Source: DASQFU01 sp035632955 (GTDB lineage Bacteria; Eisenbacteria; RBG-16-71-46). From it: a stretch of DNA of 37,757 nucleotides. The notes beneath the pieces are model-generated. The model had not been told where the DNA came from. It saw only the letters and a list, made by a program, of their open reading frames with translations, and made no database searches. Both the position numbers and the translations under genes were made by a program. Location of the stretch: the NCBI GenBank assembly GCA_035632955.1, contig DASQFU010000022.1, positions 1-37,757 of the forward strand. The letters are read 5' to 3'. Position 1 is the stretch's first letter. Every line of letters begins with the position of its first letter. Shown one piece after another: positions 22,584 to 31,865 of this stretch.

Positions 22584-23759
22584 ATGCGCTTCCGTTGGTT
22601 CGCGATACACAGGATCCTACCCGCACTCGGGATCCTGACGATGGCCGCCGGCGCCGTGCGCGCCGGCACCGAGCCCGAGCGACCGACGCTCGTGATTCCC
22701 GAGGCGCGGATCGCGGCCAGCGAGCACCTGTCCTGGACCGTGCCCGTGCACATCCTCAATACCACCGGCGCCGGCCTCTACGTCGACAGCGTGCGTTGCG
22801 AGATCGAGGATCTGGACGCGGGCCAGACGCGAGCCGCCCGGAAACACACGGTCCGGCTCTCGATGGGCACCCGCACGTTGACCTCGATCTCGAGCGGCGA
22901 CACCAGCGTCTCCATCTATCAGTTCGCCGCAACCGCCGAGCGCGCCCGCTTGACGTTCCACGTGCATGCGCACAGCGCCGCGGGCAAGAACTGGGCGATC
23001 TCGGCGTCGACCGAGGCGGCGCCGGGCCCGCTCTCTCTCGCCCATCCGTCGTCGTTCGTAGAGAGTGGCGGCCGCAAGGTCGAGGTGGTGCTGGTTCGGG
23101 CAGAGACCGAGTCGGCGCCGGCGCCCGGTGTCCTGCTCGTCCATGGTCATTCGAGCCACGCGCGAAGCCTGCTCGGCCTCGGCGAGCGCCTGGCGGCGCA
23201 AGGCTTCCACGTCATGCTCGTCAGCCAGCCGGGCTATGGTCTCTCGGAAGGAACCGCGGACCTGATGGGCCCCGCGACGACGCGCGCGCTGGAGGCCGCC
23301 TTGAACCAGCTCAGGCACAGCCCCGGGGTCGACTCGACCCGGATCGGCGTGTGGGGAATCTCTCGCGGCGCCACCGCCGTGACGCTGCTGGCCGCGCGCC
23401 GTAACGACGTTCGCTCGGTGGTTTCGCAAGCGGGCATTTACGATCTGTGGGCGACCTACCGCGGCACCGGCTTGCCGAACTTCCAGGAGACCATCGTGAA
23501 CGAGGCCGGCCGCGACAGCGCGGCCTGGAAGGAGCGATCGCCGGTGAAGATGACGGCGAGCCTCGGGCGTCCGCTGCTCGTGCTCCACGGCGAGCAGGAC
23601 CAGAACGTTCCTGCATCGCAGGCCCACGCTTTCCATCAAACGCTCGAGCGCCAGGGCGGCCCGGTCGAGGCGCGGTTCTTTCCGAACGGCGCGCATCAGC
23701 TCGGCAACGACGCCCAGCGCGTTGCGTTCGAGTTCCTGAAGCGCACGCTGGCGCCCTGA
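22584..23759 (+). CDS. Secreted alpha/beta hydrolase (S9/dienelactone-hydrolase-like)
   Basis: Exported hydrolase of 391 residues. A signal peptide (RILPALGILTMAAGAVRAG) is followed by a beta-sandwich-like domain of about 140 residues (VIPEARIAASEHLSWTVPVH ...) and then an alpha/beta-hydrolase fold. The latter has an oxyanion-type VLLVHGHSSHARS, the nucleophile elbow GVWGISRGATA, an Asp in LHGEQDQNVP and His in FFPNGAHQLG, a complete Ser-Asp-His triad. Peptidase or esterase activity cannot be distinguished. ATG 22584 has GAGGAG about 10 nt ahead. It lies 59 nt before the zinc carboxypeptidase gene and may be co-transcribed, suggesting joint extracellular degradation. Confidence 0.8.
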   Translation: MRFRWFAIHRILPALGILTMAAGAVRAGTEPERPTLVIPEARIAASEHLSWTVPVHILNTTGAGLYVDSVRCEIEDLDAGQTRAARKHTVRLSMGTRTLTSISSGDTSVSIYQFAATAERARLTFHVHAHSAAGKNWAISASTEAAPGPLSLAHPSSFVESGGRKVEVVLVRAETESAPAPGVLLVHGHSSHARSLLGLGERLAAQGFHVMLVSQPGYGLSEGTADLMGPATTRALEAALNQLRHSPGVDSTRIGVWGISRGATAVTLLAARRNDVRSVVSQAGIYDLWATYRGTGLPNFQETIVNEAGRDSAAWKERSPVKMTASLGRPLLVLHGEQDQNVPASQAHAFHQTLERQGGPVEARFFPNGAHQLGNDAQRVAFEFLKRTLAP

Positions 23760-23818
23760 CGGGGCGTGATAGCATGGAAACTCTGCTAATTACCGATCCC
23801 GAACCCCGGAGCGCACCT

Positions 23819-26302
23819 TTGATCCGTTCGCTGGCTCTCGCCCTCTTGCTCGTCTGCCCAGTTTTGGCCTGGTCGGCCGAGCCGTCGCCGCAGCTCCTGA
23901 AGATCCCGGTCGGTGCGGACGTCACCGTCGGACGCCTGTTCGAAGCCGGAATGGACGTCATCGAAGTGCGCGGAGACGTCTGCCTGGTGCTGGCGTGGCC
24001 GGGCGACGTCGAGCGACTGAAGGCGGCCGGAACGCGCTTCGAGCTGCTGGATCCGGACCCGAGCCGGACGGCGGCGTTGCGCGCCCAGGCGGAACGGAGC
24101 ACCAGGCCAAGGCTACCGGGGCGGATCGTGAGCAGCGCCACCGAGGCCGATGGCGTGTTCCGTACGGCGGTGCTGCCGGCGTTCGGCGACGGCAGCATGG
24201 GCGGCTACTGGACGCTCGACGAAGTGAAGATGAAGCTCGACCAGCTCGTCGCCGACGATCTCGCCGACGTCGTCGCCGACGCGATCGACACGCTCGGCTA
24301 CTCGCGCCAGAACCGCCCGATCTGGGGTCTCAAGCTCGGCAAGCGGGTCGAGGGCACGGACACGAGGCCGGTGGCGTTCTACAACTCTCTCACTCACGCG
24401 CGCGAGCCCGCGGGCATGCAGGCGCTGCTCTACTTCGCGGATGATCTGTTGTCGAAGTACGGAACCGATCCGACCGCCACCTACCTGCTGGATCACCGCG
24501 TCATCTATATCGTGCCGGTCGTGAACCCCGACGGCTACGTGCGCAACCAGACCACGAACCCCGCGGGCGGCGGCCTGTGGCGCAAGAACTGCCGCGACAA
24601 CAACGGCGACGGCACCATCAACAACGCCGACGGCGTGGATATCAATCGCAACTACGGCTTCCAGTGGGGTCTGGCCTCGGGGGCGAGCTCGACGCCGAGC
24701 GCCCCGGACTACCGCGGGCCGATGCGGTTCTCCGAGCCCGAGACCCAGGCTCAGCGCGACCGCATCGCGCTGTCGCGGCCGGTCACCGGGCTCTCGTTCC
24801 ACACCTATAGCGACTTGCTGCTGCATCCGTGGGGCTACACCGCCGTCGGCGCGCCGGATTCCTCCAAGTTCCACGAGTGGAACGACGACATCACGCTCGG
24901 CAACGGCTACCACGGCGGGCAGGGGCCGCGGATCCTGTATCCCGTGAGCGGCGAGTTCAACGACTGGTGCTACGGCGACACGCTGCTCAAGCCGCGGGCG
25001 TTCACCTGGACGCCCGAAGTCGGCGGCCCCTACGACGGCTTCTGGCCACCGCCCTCCCGCATCCTCCCGCTGGCGCTCGAGAACCTGCGCTCGTGCCTCT
25101 ACGTCGCCGCGATCGCCGGCCCTTACGTGCGGGTCGAGAGCTCCACGGTCCTCGCAGGCGTCCTCAACGCCGGCTTCTCGGCGCAGCTCGCCGTGCGCGC
25201 GCGCAACAAGGGGATGTCCGGGCTCGCCGGCCCGGGGCTGACCGGAACGCTGAGCCCGCTCTCGCCGGGGGCGCGCGTGCTGCAGAGCAGCGTCGCCTAC
25301 CCCGATCTCGGATCGATGCAGAGCGCCGACGCCCAGAGCGCGGGCGTCTTCCAGGTCGCGGCCGACGACACGGTGACGCCGGGACGCCTGCTGCGCTTCC
25401 AGCTCGACTTCACGGCACCCGACGGGTTCTTCTCGCGCGACACGGTCGAGCTCGTGTGCGGGACGCCGACCCTCCTGGTGACGGACGGCGCCGACGCGGG
25501 TGTGAGCGCGTGGACGACCTCGGCGTGGGGCACCGAGAGCGCCGATCCCCTCCACCCCGGCCCGTTCTTCGTCGACAGCCCGAACGCGCGCTACGCGTCC
25601 GGGACCGATCAGGCGATGACGCTGACCGCGCCGCTGGATCTGTCGAACGGGATTCATGCGTACGCGCTGTTCGACACCCGCTGGGAGTTCGAGGGCAACT
25701 ACGACTATGGCTCGGTCGAAGCGAGCCGCGACGGCATCGCCTGGACGCCGCTCGCGAGCACCGGCACCTCGCTCGGGCGCGAAGCCGACGGCGTCCAGCC
25801 GGTCGGCGCGCCGATCTTCGAAGGCGCACGCCGGCTCTGGAGAGCGGAGCGCGCATCGCTCGACGGTTTCACGGGCCAGGGCGCCAATGCCGTGCGATTC
25901 CGGTTCCGAGTCCGATCCGACACCGGCCTCGAGTACGACGGCTTCGCCATCGACGCGGTGCGGATCGCCCTCTACGATCCGGCGCAGCAGCCGATGCCGG
26001 TCGCCGTCGACACGGCCGCGCCCGGGCGCCTGGCGCTCGCGGCGCCGTTCCCCAATCCGGCGCGCGGCACGGTGCGGCTGGCGTTCGACCTTCCGGCCGC
26101 GGCCGCCGTGCGGCTCGAGGTTCTGGACGTTCAGGGCCGTCACGTCCGCACGCTGAGCGACGGTCTCCTGGCCGCGGGACGCTACGCGCACGGCTGGGAC
26201 GGGCGAGACGACGCTGGACGGCCGGTCGCCGCCGGCCTCTACCTGGCACGGCTGACCGGAGGTCCGGGCGCGGTCACGCGCCGCTTCGTCGTGATGCGTT
26301 AG
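23819..26302 (+). CDS. Secreted M14 zinc carboxypeptidase with C-terminal sorting domain
   Basis: Exopeptidase of 827 residues. The signal peptide is IRSLALALLLVCPVLAWSAE. The M14 catalytic domain (about 115-440) has zinc ligands His193 and Glu196 in SLTHAREPAG and His328 in LSFHTYSD, and catalytic Glu400 in TWTPEVGG; VDINRNYGFQWG is the substrate-binding Asn-Arg motif. The segment at about 540-725 resembles an immune-inhibitor-A-like jelly roll (HAYALFDTRWEFEGNYDYGS). The last 80 residues (PFPNPARGTV ... VQGRHVRTL ... GRPVAAGLYLARL) are the sorting domain. TTG 23819 is preferred because it leaves a normal signal peptide and has CGGAG at 8 nt; ATG 23774 would add 15 acidic residues. Its stop lies 4 nt before the next gene. 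Confidence 0.88.
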   Translation: MIRSLALALLLVCPVLAWSAEPSPQLLKIPVGADVTVGRLFEAGMDVIEVRGDVCLVLAWPGDVERLKAAGTRFELLDPDPSRTAALRAQAERSTRPRLPGRIVSSATEADGVFRTAVLPAFGDGSMGGYWTLDEVKMKLDQLVADDLADVVADAIDTLGYSRQNRPIWGLKLGKRVEGTDTRPVAFYNSLTHAREPAGMQALLYFADDLLSKYGTDPTATYLLDHRVIYIVPVVNPDGYVRNQTTNPAGGGLWRKNCRDNNGDGTINNADGVDINRNYGFQWGLASGASSTPSAPDYRGPMRFSEPETQAQRDRIALSRPVTGLSFHTYSDLLLHPWGYTAVGAPDSSKFHEWNDDITLGNGYHGGQGPRILYPVSGEFNDWCYGDTLLKPRAFTWTPEVGGPYDGFWPPPSRILPLALENLRSCLYVAAIAGPYVRVESSTVLAGVLNAGFSAQLAVRARNKGMSGLAGPGLTGTLSPLSPGARVLQSSVAYPDLGSMQSADAQSAGVFQVAADDTVTPGRLLRFQLDFTAPDGFFSRDTVELVCGTPTLLVTDGADAGVSAWTTSAWGTESADPLHPGPFFVDSPNARYASGTDQAMTLTAPLDLSNGIHAYALFDTRWEFEGNYDYGSVEASRDGIAWTPLASTGTSLGREADGVQPVGAPIFEGARRLWRAERASLDGFTGQGANAVRFRFRVRSDTGLEYDGFAIDAVRIALYDPAQQPMPVAVDTAAPGRLALAAPFPNPARGTVRLAFDLPAAAAVRLEVLDVQGRHVRTLSDGLLAAGRYAHGWDGRDDAGRPVAAGLYLARLTGGPGAVTRRFVVMR

Positions 26303-26306
26303 CACG

Positions 26307-27449
26307 TTGAGCGCCGCGATCACCTCGCTCGACGCTCCCACTCCGAACCATCGCCGGCTGGAGGCCGCACTCCGCCTGCACGCTCATCTCGCGGCCCACC
26401 ACCGCACCAGCGCGCGCCTCGAGGGTCCGGATCAAGGCGTGCGCTGGAACCTCCGGGTGTGGCGTTTCTGGCGCAGCTACCTGCCGGCGCTGAGCCCGCG
26501 CGAACGCCACTTCTTCATCCAGGGTCAGGGCTACTGGGCACTCGCCAACTGGACGCTGTTCGATCTGACCGGCGACGATCGCTTCGCGTCGCACGCGCGC
26601 GAGGCCAGCCATGCGGTCGCGACCGCACAGCGGGCGGACGGAGCGTGGACGTATCCGCTCCGCGAGCGCCGCCATCTGGTCGCGACGGTGGAAGGCAACT
26701 TCGGCGCCGTGACGATGCTCGCGGCGCACCGGCGCGGGCTCGGCGAGCACTTTCTCGACGCCGCCCGCCGCTGGCACGAGTTCGTCGAGCTGCGCATCGG
26801 CTATCAGGAACACCGGGGCGGACTGGCCGTCAATTATTTCGACCGCCCGCGGGGGCTGGTGCCGAACAACACCGCCGAATGGATCTGGGTTCTCGGCCTG
26901 CTCCACGACGCCACGTCGGAATCGCGCTACCTCGCGCGGGTCCCGGACCTGCTCGGCTTCCTGGAAGCCGTGCAGCTGCCGAACGGCGAGCTGCCCTACG
27001 AGCGTCCGAGCCCTTCCGCCGCGAGCGTTCGCGAGCACTACCTGTGTTACCAGTACAACGCCTTCCAATGCATGAAACTCGCATGGTACGGGGCCGTCCA
27101 CGCCGAGCCGCGCGCCCGCCGGCTCGCTGAGCGCCTCGCCGCATTCATCGCGGGCGGCGTGACGGCCAACGGAGCGGTGCGCGCGTCGTGCCGGTCGCGC
27201 TTGCCGGAGGTCGTGTACTACGCCGATGCCGTCGGCATGGCGCTCCAGACCGTGTCGCGACTCGGCTGGATGTCGCATCAGGCAATCGCCGACCGCGCGT
27301 TCGTGTTCGTGATGTCGCGCCAGCAGCCGGACGGGAGCTTTCCGTTCTCGCGCGGCGACTACTATCTGCTCTCGGACCGCAACGCGTATCCTCGCTACCT
27401 GGCCATGACCCTCTTCCACCTGGCGGAGCACGCGCGACCAGCGCCATGA
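26307..27449 (+). CDS. Alpha/alpha-toroid (terpenoid-cyclase-like fold) protein of a glycan operon
   Basis: Soluble protein of 380 residues. Helix pairs recur with aromatic-Gly motifs such as ALANWTLFDLTGDDRFASHA, VATAQRADGAWTYPL, FLEAVQLPNGELPYERP and VMSRQQPDGSFPFSRGDY, the pattern of (alpha/alpha)6 toroids found in prenyltransferase-like, epimerase and polysaccharide-lyase folds. A catalytic residue cannot be assigned. TTG 26307 is used because the frame opens just after the M14 stop; no Shine-Dalgarno sequence is visible. Its TGA overlaps the glycosyltransferase ATG (ATGA). Such toroid proteins next to GT4 and AsnB genes are typical of exopolysaccharide or surface-glycan loci; modification or trimming of glycan is a guess. 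Confidence 0.65.
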   Translation: MSAAITSLDAPTPNHRRLEAALRLHAHLAAHHRTSARLEGPDQGVRWNLRVWRFWRSYLPALSPRERHFFIQGQGYWALANWTLFDLTGDDRFASHAREASHAVATAQRADGAWTYPLRERRHLVATVEGNFGAVTMLAAHRRGLGEHFLDAARRWHEFVELRIGYQEHRGGLAVNYFDRPRGLVPNNTAEWIWVLGLLHDATSESRYLARVPDLLGFLEAVQLPNGELPYERPSPSAASVREHYLCYQYNAFQCMKLAWYGAVHAEPRARRLAERLAAFIAGGVTANGAVRASCRSRLPEVVYYADAVGMALQTVSRLGWMSHQAIADRAFVFVMSRQQPDGSFPFSRGDYYLLSDRNAYPRYLAMTLFHLAEHARPAP

Positions 27450-28432
27450 AAGTCCTGGTCGTGACGAACATGTATCCATCGCCCGGACGACCCGGCTGGG
27501 GGACGTTCGTTCGCTCGCAGGTCGAATCTCTCACCGCACTCGGAATCGAGAATCGGATCTACGAGATCGAGGGCTGGCGCGGCGCCGGCCGCTACGCTCG
27601 GGCGCTCGCCGAGCTGCCGGGCGTCGCGCGCCGCGAGCGCGTGGATCTCGTGCACGCGCATTACGGCCTCTCGGGGGCCGCGGCGCTCGGCGTGCGGGGC
27701 GTGCCTTTGGTCGTGTCGTTTTGCGGCGACGATCTGCTCGGGCGGCCGGAACGCAACGGTAGGATCACGACGATGAGCCGGTGGCTGGTCGAGCTGTCAC
27801 GATTGGCGGCGAACCGAGCGGACGGCGTGATCGTCAAGACGGCCGAGATGCGCGGGCGGCTGCCGGGGATCGGCGATGTGGACGTGATCCCCAACGGCGT
27901 GGACCTCGCGCGCTTTCAACCGCTACCGGTGGCCGAAGCGCGCGCCGCGCTCGGCTGGGGCTCCGAGAGCAAGGTGTTGCTGTTCGCCGCTGACCCGAAA
28001 GAACCGCGCAAGAACTTCCCGCTCGCACAGGAGGTGGAGCGCCGGCTGCGGGCACGAGGCTGGGAGGTCCGGCTCGTGGCGTTCCATGGCCGGCCGCAGG
28101 AGGAGATGGCGCTCGCGATCAGCGGCGCCGACCTGCTGCTGCTCCCCTCGTTCCACGAAGGCTCCCCGAACGTCGTCAAGGAAGCGATGGCGGCGGCGCT
28201 GCCGGTGGTCGCCGCACCGGTCGGCGACTGTCAGGAGCGGCTCGCCGACTGCTCGCCGGGAGCGGTCGTGCCGCGCGATCCGGAGGCCTTCACGAACGCG
28301 GCCGAGGACGTGCTGCGCGCCGGCCGGCGCTCGAACGGGCGCGAACGCATTACGCCGCTCGAGCTCTCGGCGGTCGCACGGCGCGTGCTCGCGGTCTACC
28401 AGCGCGCGCTCCAGCGCCGCGGAGCCCGTTAG
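27446..28432 (+). CDS. Glycosyltransferase family 4 protein
   Basis: Cytosolic GT-B-fold glycosyltransferase of 328 residues, adding a sugar from a nucleotide donor to a surface glycan. The N-terminal acceptor half starts MKVLVVTNMYPSPGRPGWGT, and DLVHAHYGLSG is typical. The C-terminal donor half has VIPNGVDLARFQP, LLFAADPKEPRKN and the E-x7-E signature in FHEGSPNVVKEAMAAALPVV. The donor cannot be told. ATG 27446-27448 overlaps the previous stop by 4 nt, and its TAG stop directly abuts the ATG of the AsnB gene. Confidence 0.9.
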   Translation: MKVLVVTNMYPSPGRPGWGTFVRSQVESLTALGIENRIYEIEGWRGAGRYARALAELPGVARRERVDLVHAHYGLSGAAALGVRGVPLVVSFCGDDLLGRPERNGRITTMSRWLVELSRLAANRADGVIVKTAEMRGRLPGIGDVDVIPNGVDLARFQPLPVAEARAALGWGSESKVLLFAADPKEPRKNFPLAQEVERRLRARGWEVRLVAFHGRPQEEMALAISGADLLLLPSFHEGSPNVVKEAMAAALPVVAAPVGDCQERLADCSPGAVVPRDPEAFTNAAEDVLRAGRRSNGRERITPLELSAVARRVLAVYQRALQRRGAR

Positions 28433-30349
28433 ATGTGCGGCATCTGCGGCTGGTACCGGCGAGATCGGGTTCCGGTCGAGCGTGCGGTGATCGAGGCGCA
28501 ATGCGCGACCCTGGTCCACCGCGGGCCCGACGATCAGGGCGTGCTCGCCGACGGCGACTTCGGCTTCGGTATGCGACGGCTCAGCATCATCGATCTCGCC
28601 GGCGGACATCAGCCGATGACCAGCGACGACGGGCGGCTCTCGATCGTCTACAACGGCGAGATCTTCAACTTCCCCGAGCTGCGCCGCACGCTCGAGTCGG
28701 AAGGGCACCGCTTCCGGACCTCGTGCGACACCGAGGTCATCCTGCGCGGCTATCAGAGCTGGGGCGGCGACGTGTGGCGGCGGCTGGAAGGCATGTTCGC
28801 GGTCGCGATCTGGGATCACGCCAGTCGCATGCTGGCGCTGGCCCGCGATCCGCTCGGCATCAAGCCGCTCTTCTATACGGTGCAGCAAGGTGGGATCGCG
28901 TTCGCCTCCGAGCTCAAGGGTCTGACGCCGGTTCCGGGCCTGCGCTTCACGCCGCGCGCGGAATCGGTCGATGCGTTCTTCGCCTTCGGCCACGTGCTCG
29001 CTCCGCACACGATCTACGAGGAAGTCCAGAAGCTCGAGCCGGGCACGGTGCTCATGATCGGCCCGGAAGGCGCGTCGCAGACGGATCGATTCTGGCGTTT
29101 CACCTACCGCCGCGAGACCGAGACCACGGAACGCGAGTGGATCGAGCGCTTCCGCGACGTCTTCACCGCGACCGTGCGCCGGCACCTGATCGCCGACGTG
29201 CCGCTCGGCGCCTTCCTCTCGGGCGGCGTCGACTCCTCGGCCGTGGTCGCGGCCATGACGCGCGTCTCCGAGGCGCCGGTGCGGACGTTCACGATCGGCT
29301 TTACGGACCCGCGCATCGACGAGTCGGCGGTCGCACGGCAGGTGGCGGCGCATCTGGGATGCCGGCACACCGAACGGCAGGTGCAGATCGAGGACGCGTC
29401 ACGCATCCTGCCCGAGCTCGCCCGCAGCTACGACGAGCCGTTCGCGGACCCTTCGGCGATCCCCACCTGGTACGTCTCGCGGCTGGCGCGCGAGCAGGTC
29501 ACGGTCGCGCTCTCCGGCGATGGCGGTGACGAGCTGTTCGCCGGCTACGAGCGACATTTGAACGAGCGCTGGGTGCAGCGCCTCGGCCCGCTGCGCGGCG
29601 CGCTCGGCGCGGTGCGGGCGCTGCCGCCGCTGCCGAACGCGCGCTGGAACACCCTGCGCCAGCGGCTTCGCAAGATCGCGAGCGACGCGGCCCTGCCGTC
29701 CACGTTCGAGCGCTTCTTCTCGAAGTATCAGCTCGCGCCGCGGCCGGTGCGGGTCGGCCTCTATCATCGCGACTTCGCGGCGCGGCTGAGCCGTGACGGC
29801 GAGCTGGCGCGTCTGGCGGCGGCCTACTTTCCCGAGCCCGTGTCCGCCGACCCGCTCGAGAACCTGCTCTACGCCGACACCGTCGTGCGGCTGCCGGACG
29901 ACATGCTCACCAAGGTCGACCGGGCGAGCATGGCCCACTCGCTCGAGGTCCGGGTGCCGTTCCTCTCCCACGTGTTCGTGGACTGGTCCGCGTCCGTGCC
30001 CGCCGGCCTCAAGCTGCGCGGCACGACCGGGAAATATCTCGTGCGGCGGGCGATCGAGCCGTGGCTGCCACCCGGCGTCCTGGATCGTCCCAAGCAGGGC
30101 TTCGCCGTGCCGCTCGGAGCCTGGGTGCGGGACGACCTCGGCCGCTACGCCGAATCGCTATGGCGCGACTCGGGGGCGGACCGCGCTGGGTTCCTGGCCC
30201 CCGAAGCGGTGGCCGCGCGGTTCGCCGAGCATCGCTCGGGGCGCGCCGACCGTTCGCAACTGCTGTACGCGCTCGCGATGTTCGCGCTGTGGTGGGCGCA
30301 GCGGCCGGGAGCGGTCGCGCCGGCGAGCGGCGCTATGGGCCGCCGGTGA
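28433..30349 (+). CDS. asnB: Asparagine synthase (glutamine-hydrolysing) / surface-glycan amidotransferase
   Basis: Glutamine-dependent amidotransferase of 638 residues. MCGICGWY gives the N-terminal nucleophile Cys2 of the class II glutaminase; LVHRGPDDQG, GHQPM and VYNGEIFN follow. The synthetase half has the pyrophosphate loop FLSGGVDSSAVVAAM, then VALSGDGGDELFAGYERH and LEVRVPFLSH. In a GT4 operon it may amidate a glycan uronic acid or a peptide rather than make asparagine, as AsnB-like genes of exopolysaccharide clusters are thought to do. Start ATG abuts the preceding stop (TAGATG). The 3' end overlaps the M48 gene on the other strand by 17 nt. Confidence 0.92.
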   Translation: MCGICGWYRRDRVPVERAVIEAQCATLVHRGPDDQGVLADGDFGFGMRRLSIIDLAGGHQPMTSDDGRLSIVYNGEIFNFPELRRTLESEGHRFRTSCDTEVILRGYQSWGGDVWRRLEGMFAVAIWDHASRMLALARDPLGIKPLFYTVQQGGIAFASELKGLTPVPGLRFTPRAESVDAFFAFGHVLAPHTIYEEVQKLEPGTVLMIGPEGASQTDRFWRFTYRRETETTEREWIERFRDVFTATVRRHLIADVPLGAFLSGGVDSSAVVAAMTRVSEAPVRTFTIGFTDPRIDESAVARQVAAHLGCRHTERQVQIEDASRILPELARSYDEPFADPSAIPTWYVSRLAREQVTVALSGDGGDELFAGYERHLNERWVQRLGPLRGALGAVRALPPLPNARWNTLRQRLRKIASDAALPSTFERFFSKYQLAPRPVRVGLYHRDFAARLSRDGELARLAAAYFPEPVSADPLENLLYADTVVRLPDDMLTKVDRASMAHSLEVRVPFLSHVFVDWSASVPAGLKLRGTTGKYLVRRAIEPWLPPGVLDRPKQGFAVPLGAWVRDDLGRYAESLWRDSGADRAGFLAPEAVAARFAEHRSGRADRSQLLYALAMFALWWAQRPGAVAPASGAMGRR

Positions 30350-31685
30350 AGAACCGGTTCGGCTTGGCTTCCGTCCACGGCTTGTAGCTCAAGGCGCGGC
30401 GGATGCGCTCGCCATCCGGCGGATGCGAATAGAGCCAGATCTTCACGAACTCCGAGGGCTCGGGGTTGGATTTGTTCTGGGAACCGAGCTTGACGAACGC
30501 CCGTGCCGCCGCGTCGTTGGCGCGGGTGATCTCGAGCCCGTAAATGTCGGCTTCGGTCTCCACGCCGCGGGTATGGGCGTAGATCATCGGCTGGGTGAAC
30601 AGCACGATCACACTCAGGACCAGCGAGAGCAACGGCAGCGACGCCACGTCGTGCAGCTCGTGGAACCCCCAGCGGTCGCCGAACCGGTCGGTGGCCCGGC
30701 GCATCAGGCGCGCGCCGATGAAGAACAGCACCAGGCTCAGCAGCGAGAAGAAGGCGATCCCCTTCCAGATGTGGCCGAGCTTGTAGTGGCCCATCTCGTG
30801 TCCCATCACGTAGAGAATCTCGTCCTCGCTCATCCCCTGCAGCGTCGTATCCCACAACACGATCCGCTGCGACGTCCCGAAGCCGTTGACGTAGGCGTTG
30901 AATTTCTTGGTCTGCGTGCTCTTGTCCACCTCGTACACGTTGCGACCCGGGATGTCGGCTTTCTCCGCCAGCTGGAGGATCTGCTGCTTCAGGTGCTGGT
31001 TTCGCAGCGGCGTGAACTTGTTCGTCAAGGGATCGATCACGAGCGGCTGGATCAGGGTGCCGATGATGATGACGGGAATAGTGCCGAGCCCGAGCCAGAG
31101 CCACCAGCGTCGCGGGCTCTTCTCGATCGCCGTATACGCGAGCGCGATCAGGGGTACGACGCCGAAGAACACCAGTCCGACGACGAGACCGATGCCCTCC
31201 TCCCGCAACCAACTCCAGAAGGTCTGATTCGACAAGCCGTATTGATGCTCGATCGCGAAGCCGTTGTACCAGGCGAGGGGAAAGCCGAGCGCGAAGCCGA
31301 GCAGGCTATAGAGCGTGAGGTAGACGAGGACGCGCACGTAGCGATGCGGCCCCATCTGATGAGCGATATCGCGCATCCGCGCCGAGAGGCCGGAGAACAG
31401 AATGCCGAGGCCGATCAGGATGCCGTAGAAGGGCTCGACGAAGCGGATCAGGGTCTTGGTGTCGTTGTAGGCGCGACTCTCGGGAGTGAAACGCGCCCGC
31501 GCCTCGGCGAGATAGTCCCGTGTCGCGCTGCCCGCGGCCGGCGGGGTCGGCGGCGGCGCCGCCGTCACGGTGTCGGTCGAGACCGGCGGATCCGCGGTCT
31601 GGGCCTGCGCCACGGCACCGCACGCGACCCACGCCACCACGAGTCCCACCACGAACCGCGAACGATTGCGGGCGCGAGCCGGCAT
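30333..31685 (-). CDS. M48-family membrane zinc metalloprotease (Ste24-like)
   Basis: Integral-membrane protease of 450 residues. A signal-like first helix (RFVVGLVVAWVACGAVAQAQ) and a Pro-rich linker lead to several membrane helices (FYGILIGLGILFSGL; VLVYLTLYSLLGFALGF; IGLVVGLVFFGVVPLIALA; LWLGLGTIPVIIIGTL). The zinc site is VMGHEMGHYKLGH (HExxH) with the third ligand Glu in GVETEADIYGLE. NAYVNGFGTSQRIVLWDTTL is the substrate-side strand of Ste24/CAAX-type proteases. A role in membrane-protein quality control is likely; CAAX processing is not expected in bacteria. ATG 31683-31685 has GGAGGA upstream. Confidence 0.92.
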   Translation of the reverse strand: MPARARNRSRFVVGLVVAWVACGAVAQAQTADPPVSTDTVTAAPPPTPPAAGSATRDYLAEARARFTPESRAYNDTKTLIRFVEPFYGILIGLGILFSGLSARMRDIAHQMGPHRYVRVLVYLTLYSLLGFALGFPLAWYNGFAIEHQYGLSNQTFWSWLREEGIGLVVGLVFFGVVPLIALAYTAIEKSPRRWWLWLGLGTIPVIIIGTLIQPLVIDPLTNKFTPLRNQHLKQQILQLAEKADIPGRNVYEVDKSTQTKKFNAYVNGFGTSQRIVLWDTTLQGMSEDEILYVMGHEMGHYKLGHIWKGIAFFSLLSLVLFFIGARLMRRATDRFGDRWGFHELHDVASLPLLSLVLSVIVLFTQPMIYAHTRGVETEADIYGLEITRANDAAARAFVKLGSQNKSNPEPSEFVKIWLYSHPPDGERIRRALSYKPWTEAKPNRFFTGGP

Positions 31686-31865
31686 GTTCGGTTCCTCCGA
31701 GAGCCTTCGAAACTGGAGTCGATTGCGGCGCGACTATCCGACGATCCCTTCGACTTGGCAAGACGAGGACGGATAGACTGCGGCCGCTCGGGCCGGGAGC
31801 ACTCGCGACGAGCCCGTGCCGGTGCGGCGCGAACCGGTTCGTCCGCCACCCTGAGGAGATCTCCG

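Noticed and set aside
24113..26341. 742-codon open frame antisense to the M14 peptidase
   Set aside because: It is the mirror of a gene with intact zinc ligands, signal peptide and sorting domain; no domain is recognisable in the antisense frame.
29793..31865. Continuous plus-strand frame running through AsnB and antisense to the M48 gene into the GT-C gene
   Set aside because: It overlaps two well-supported genes and has no family-like sequence before about 31900; it is a GC-bias extension of the real GT-C frame.
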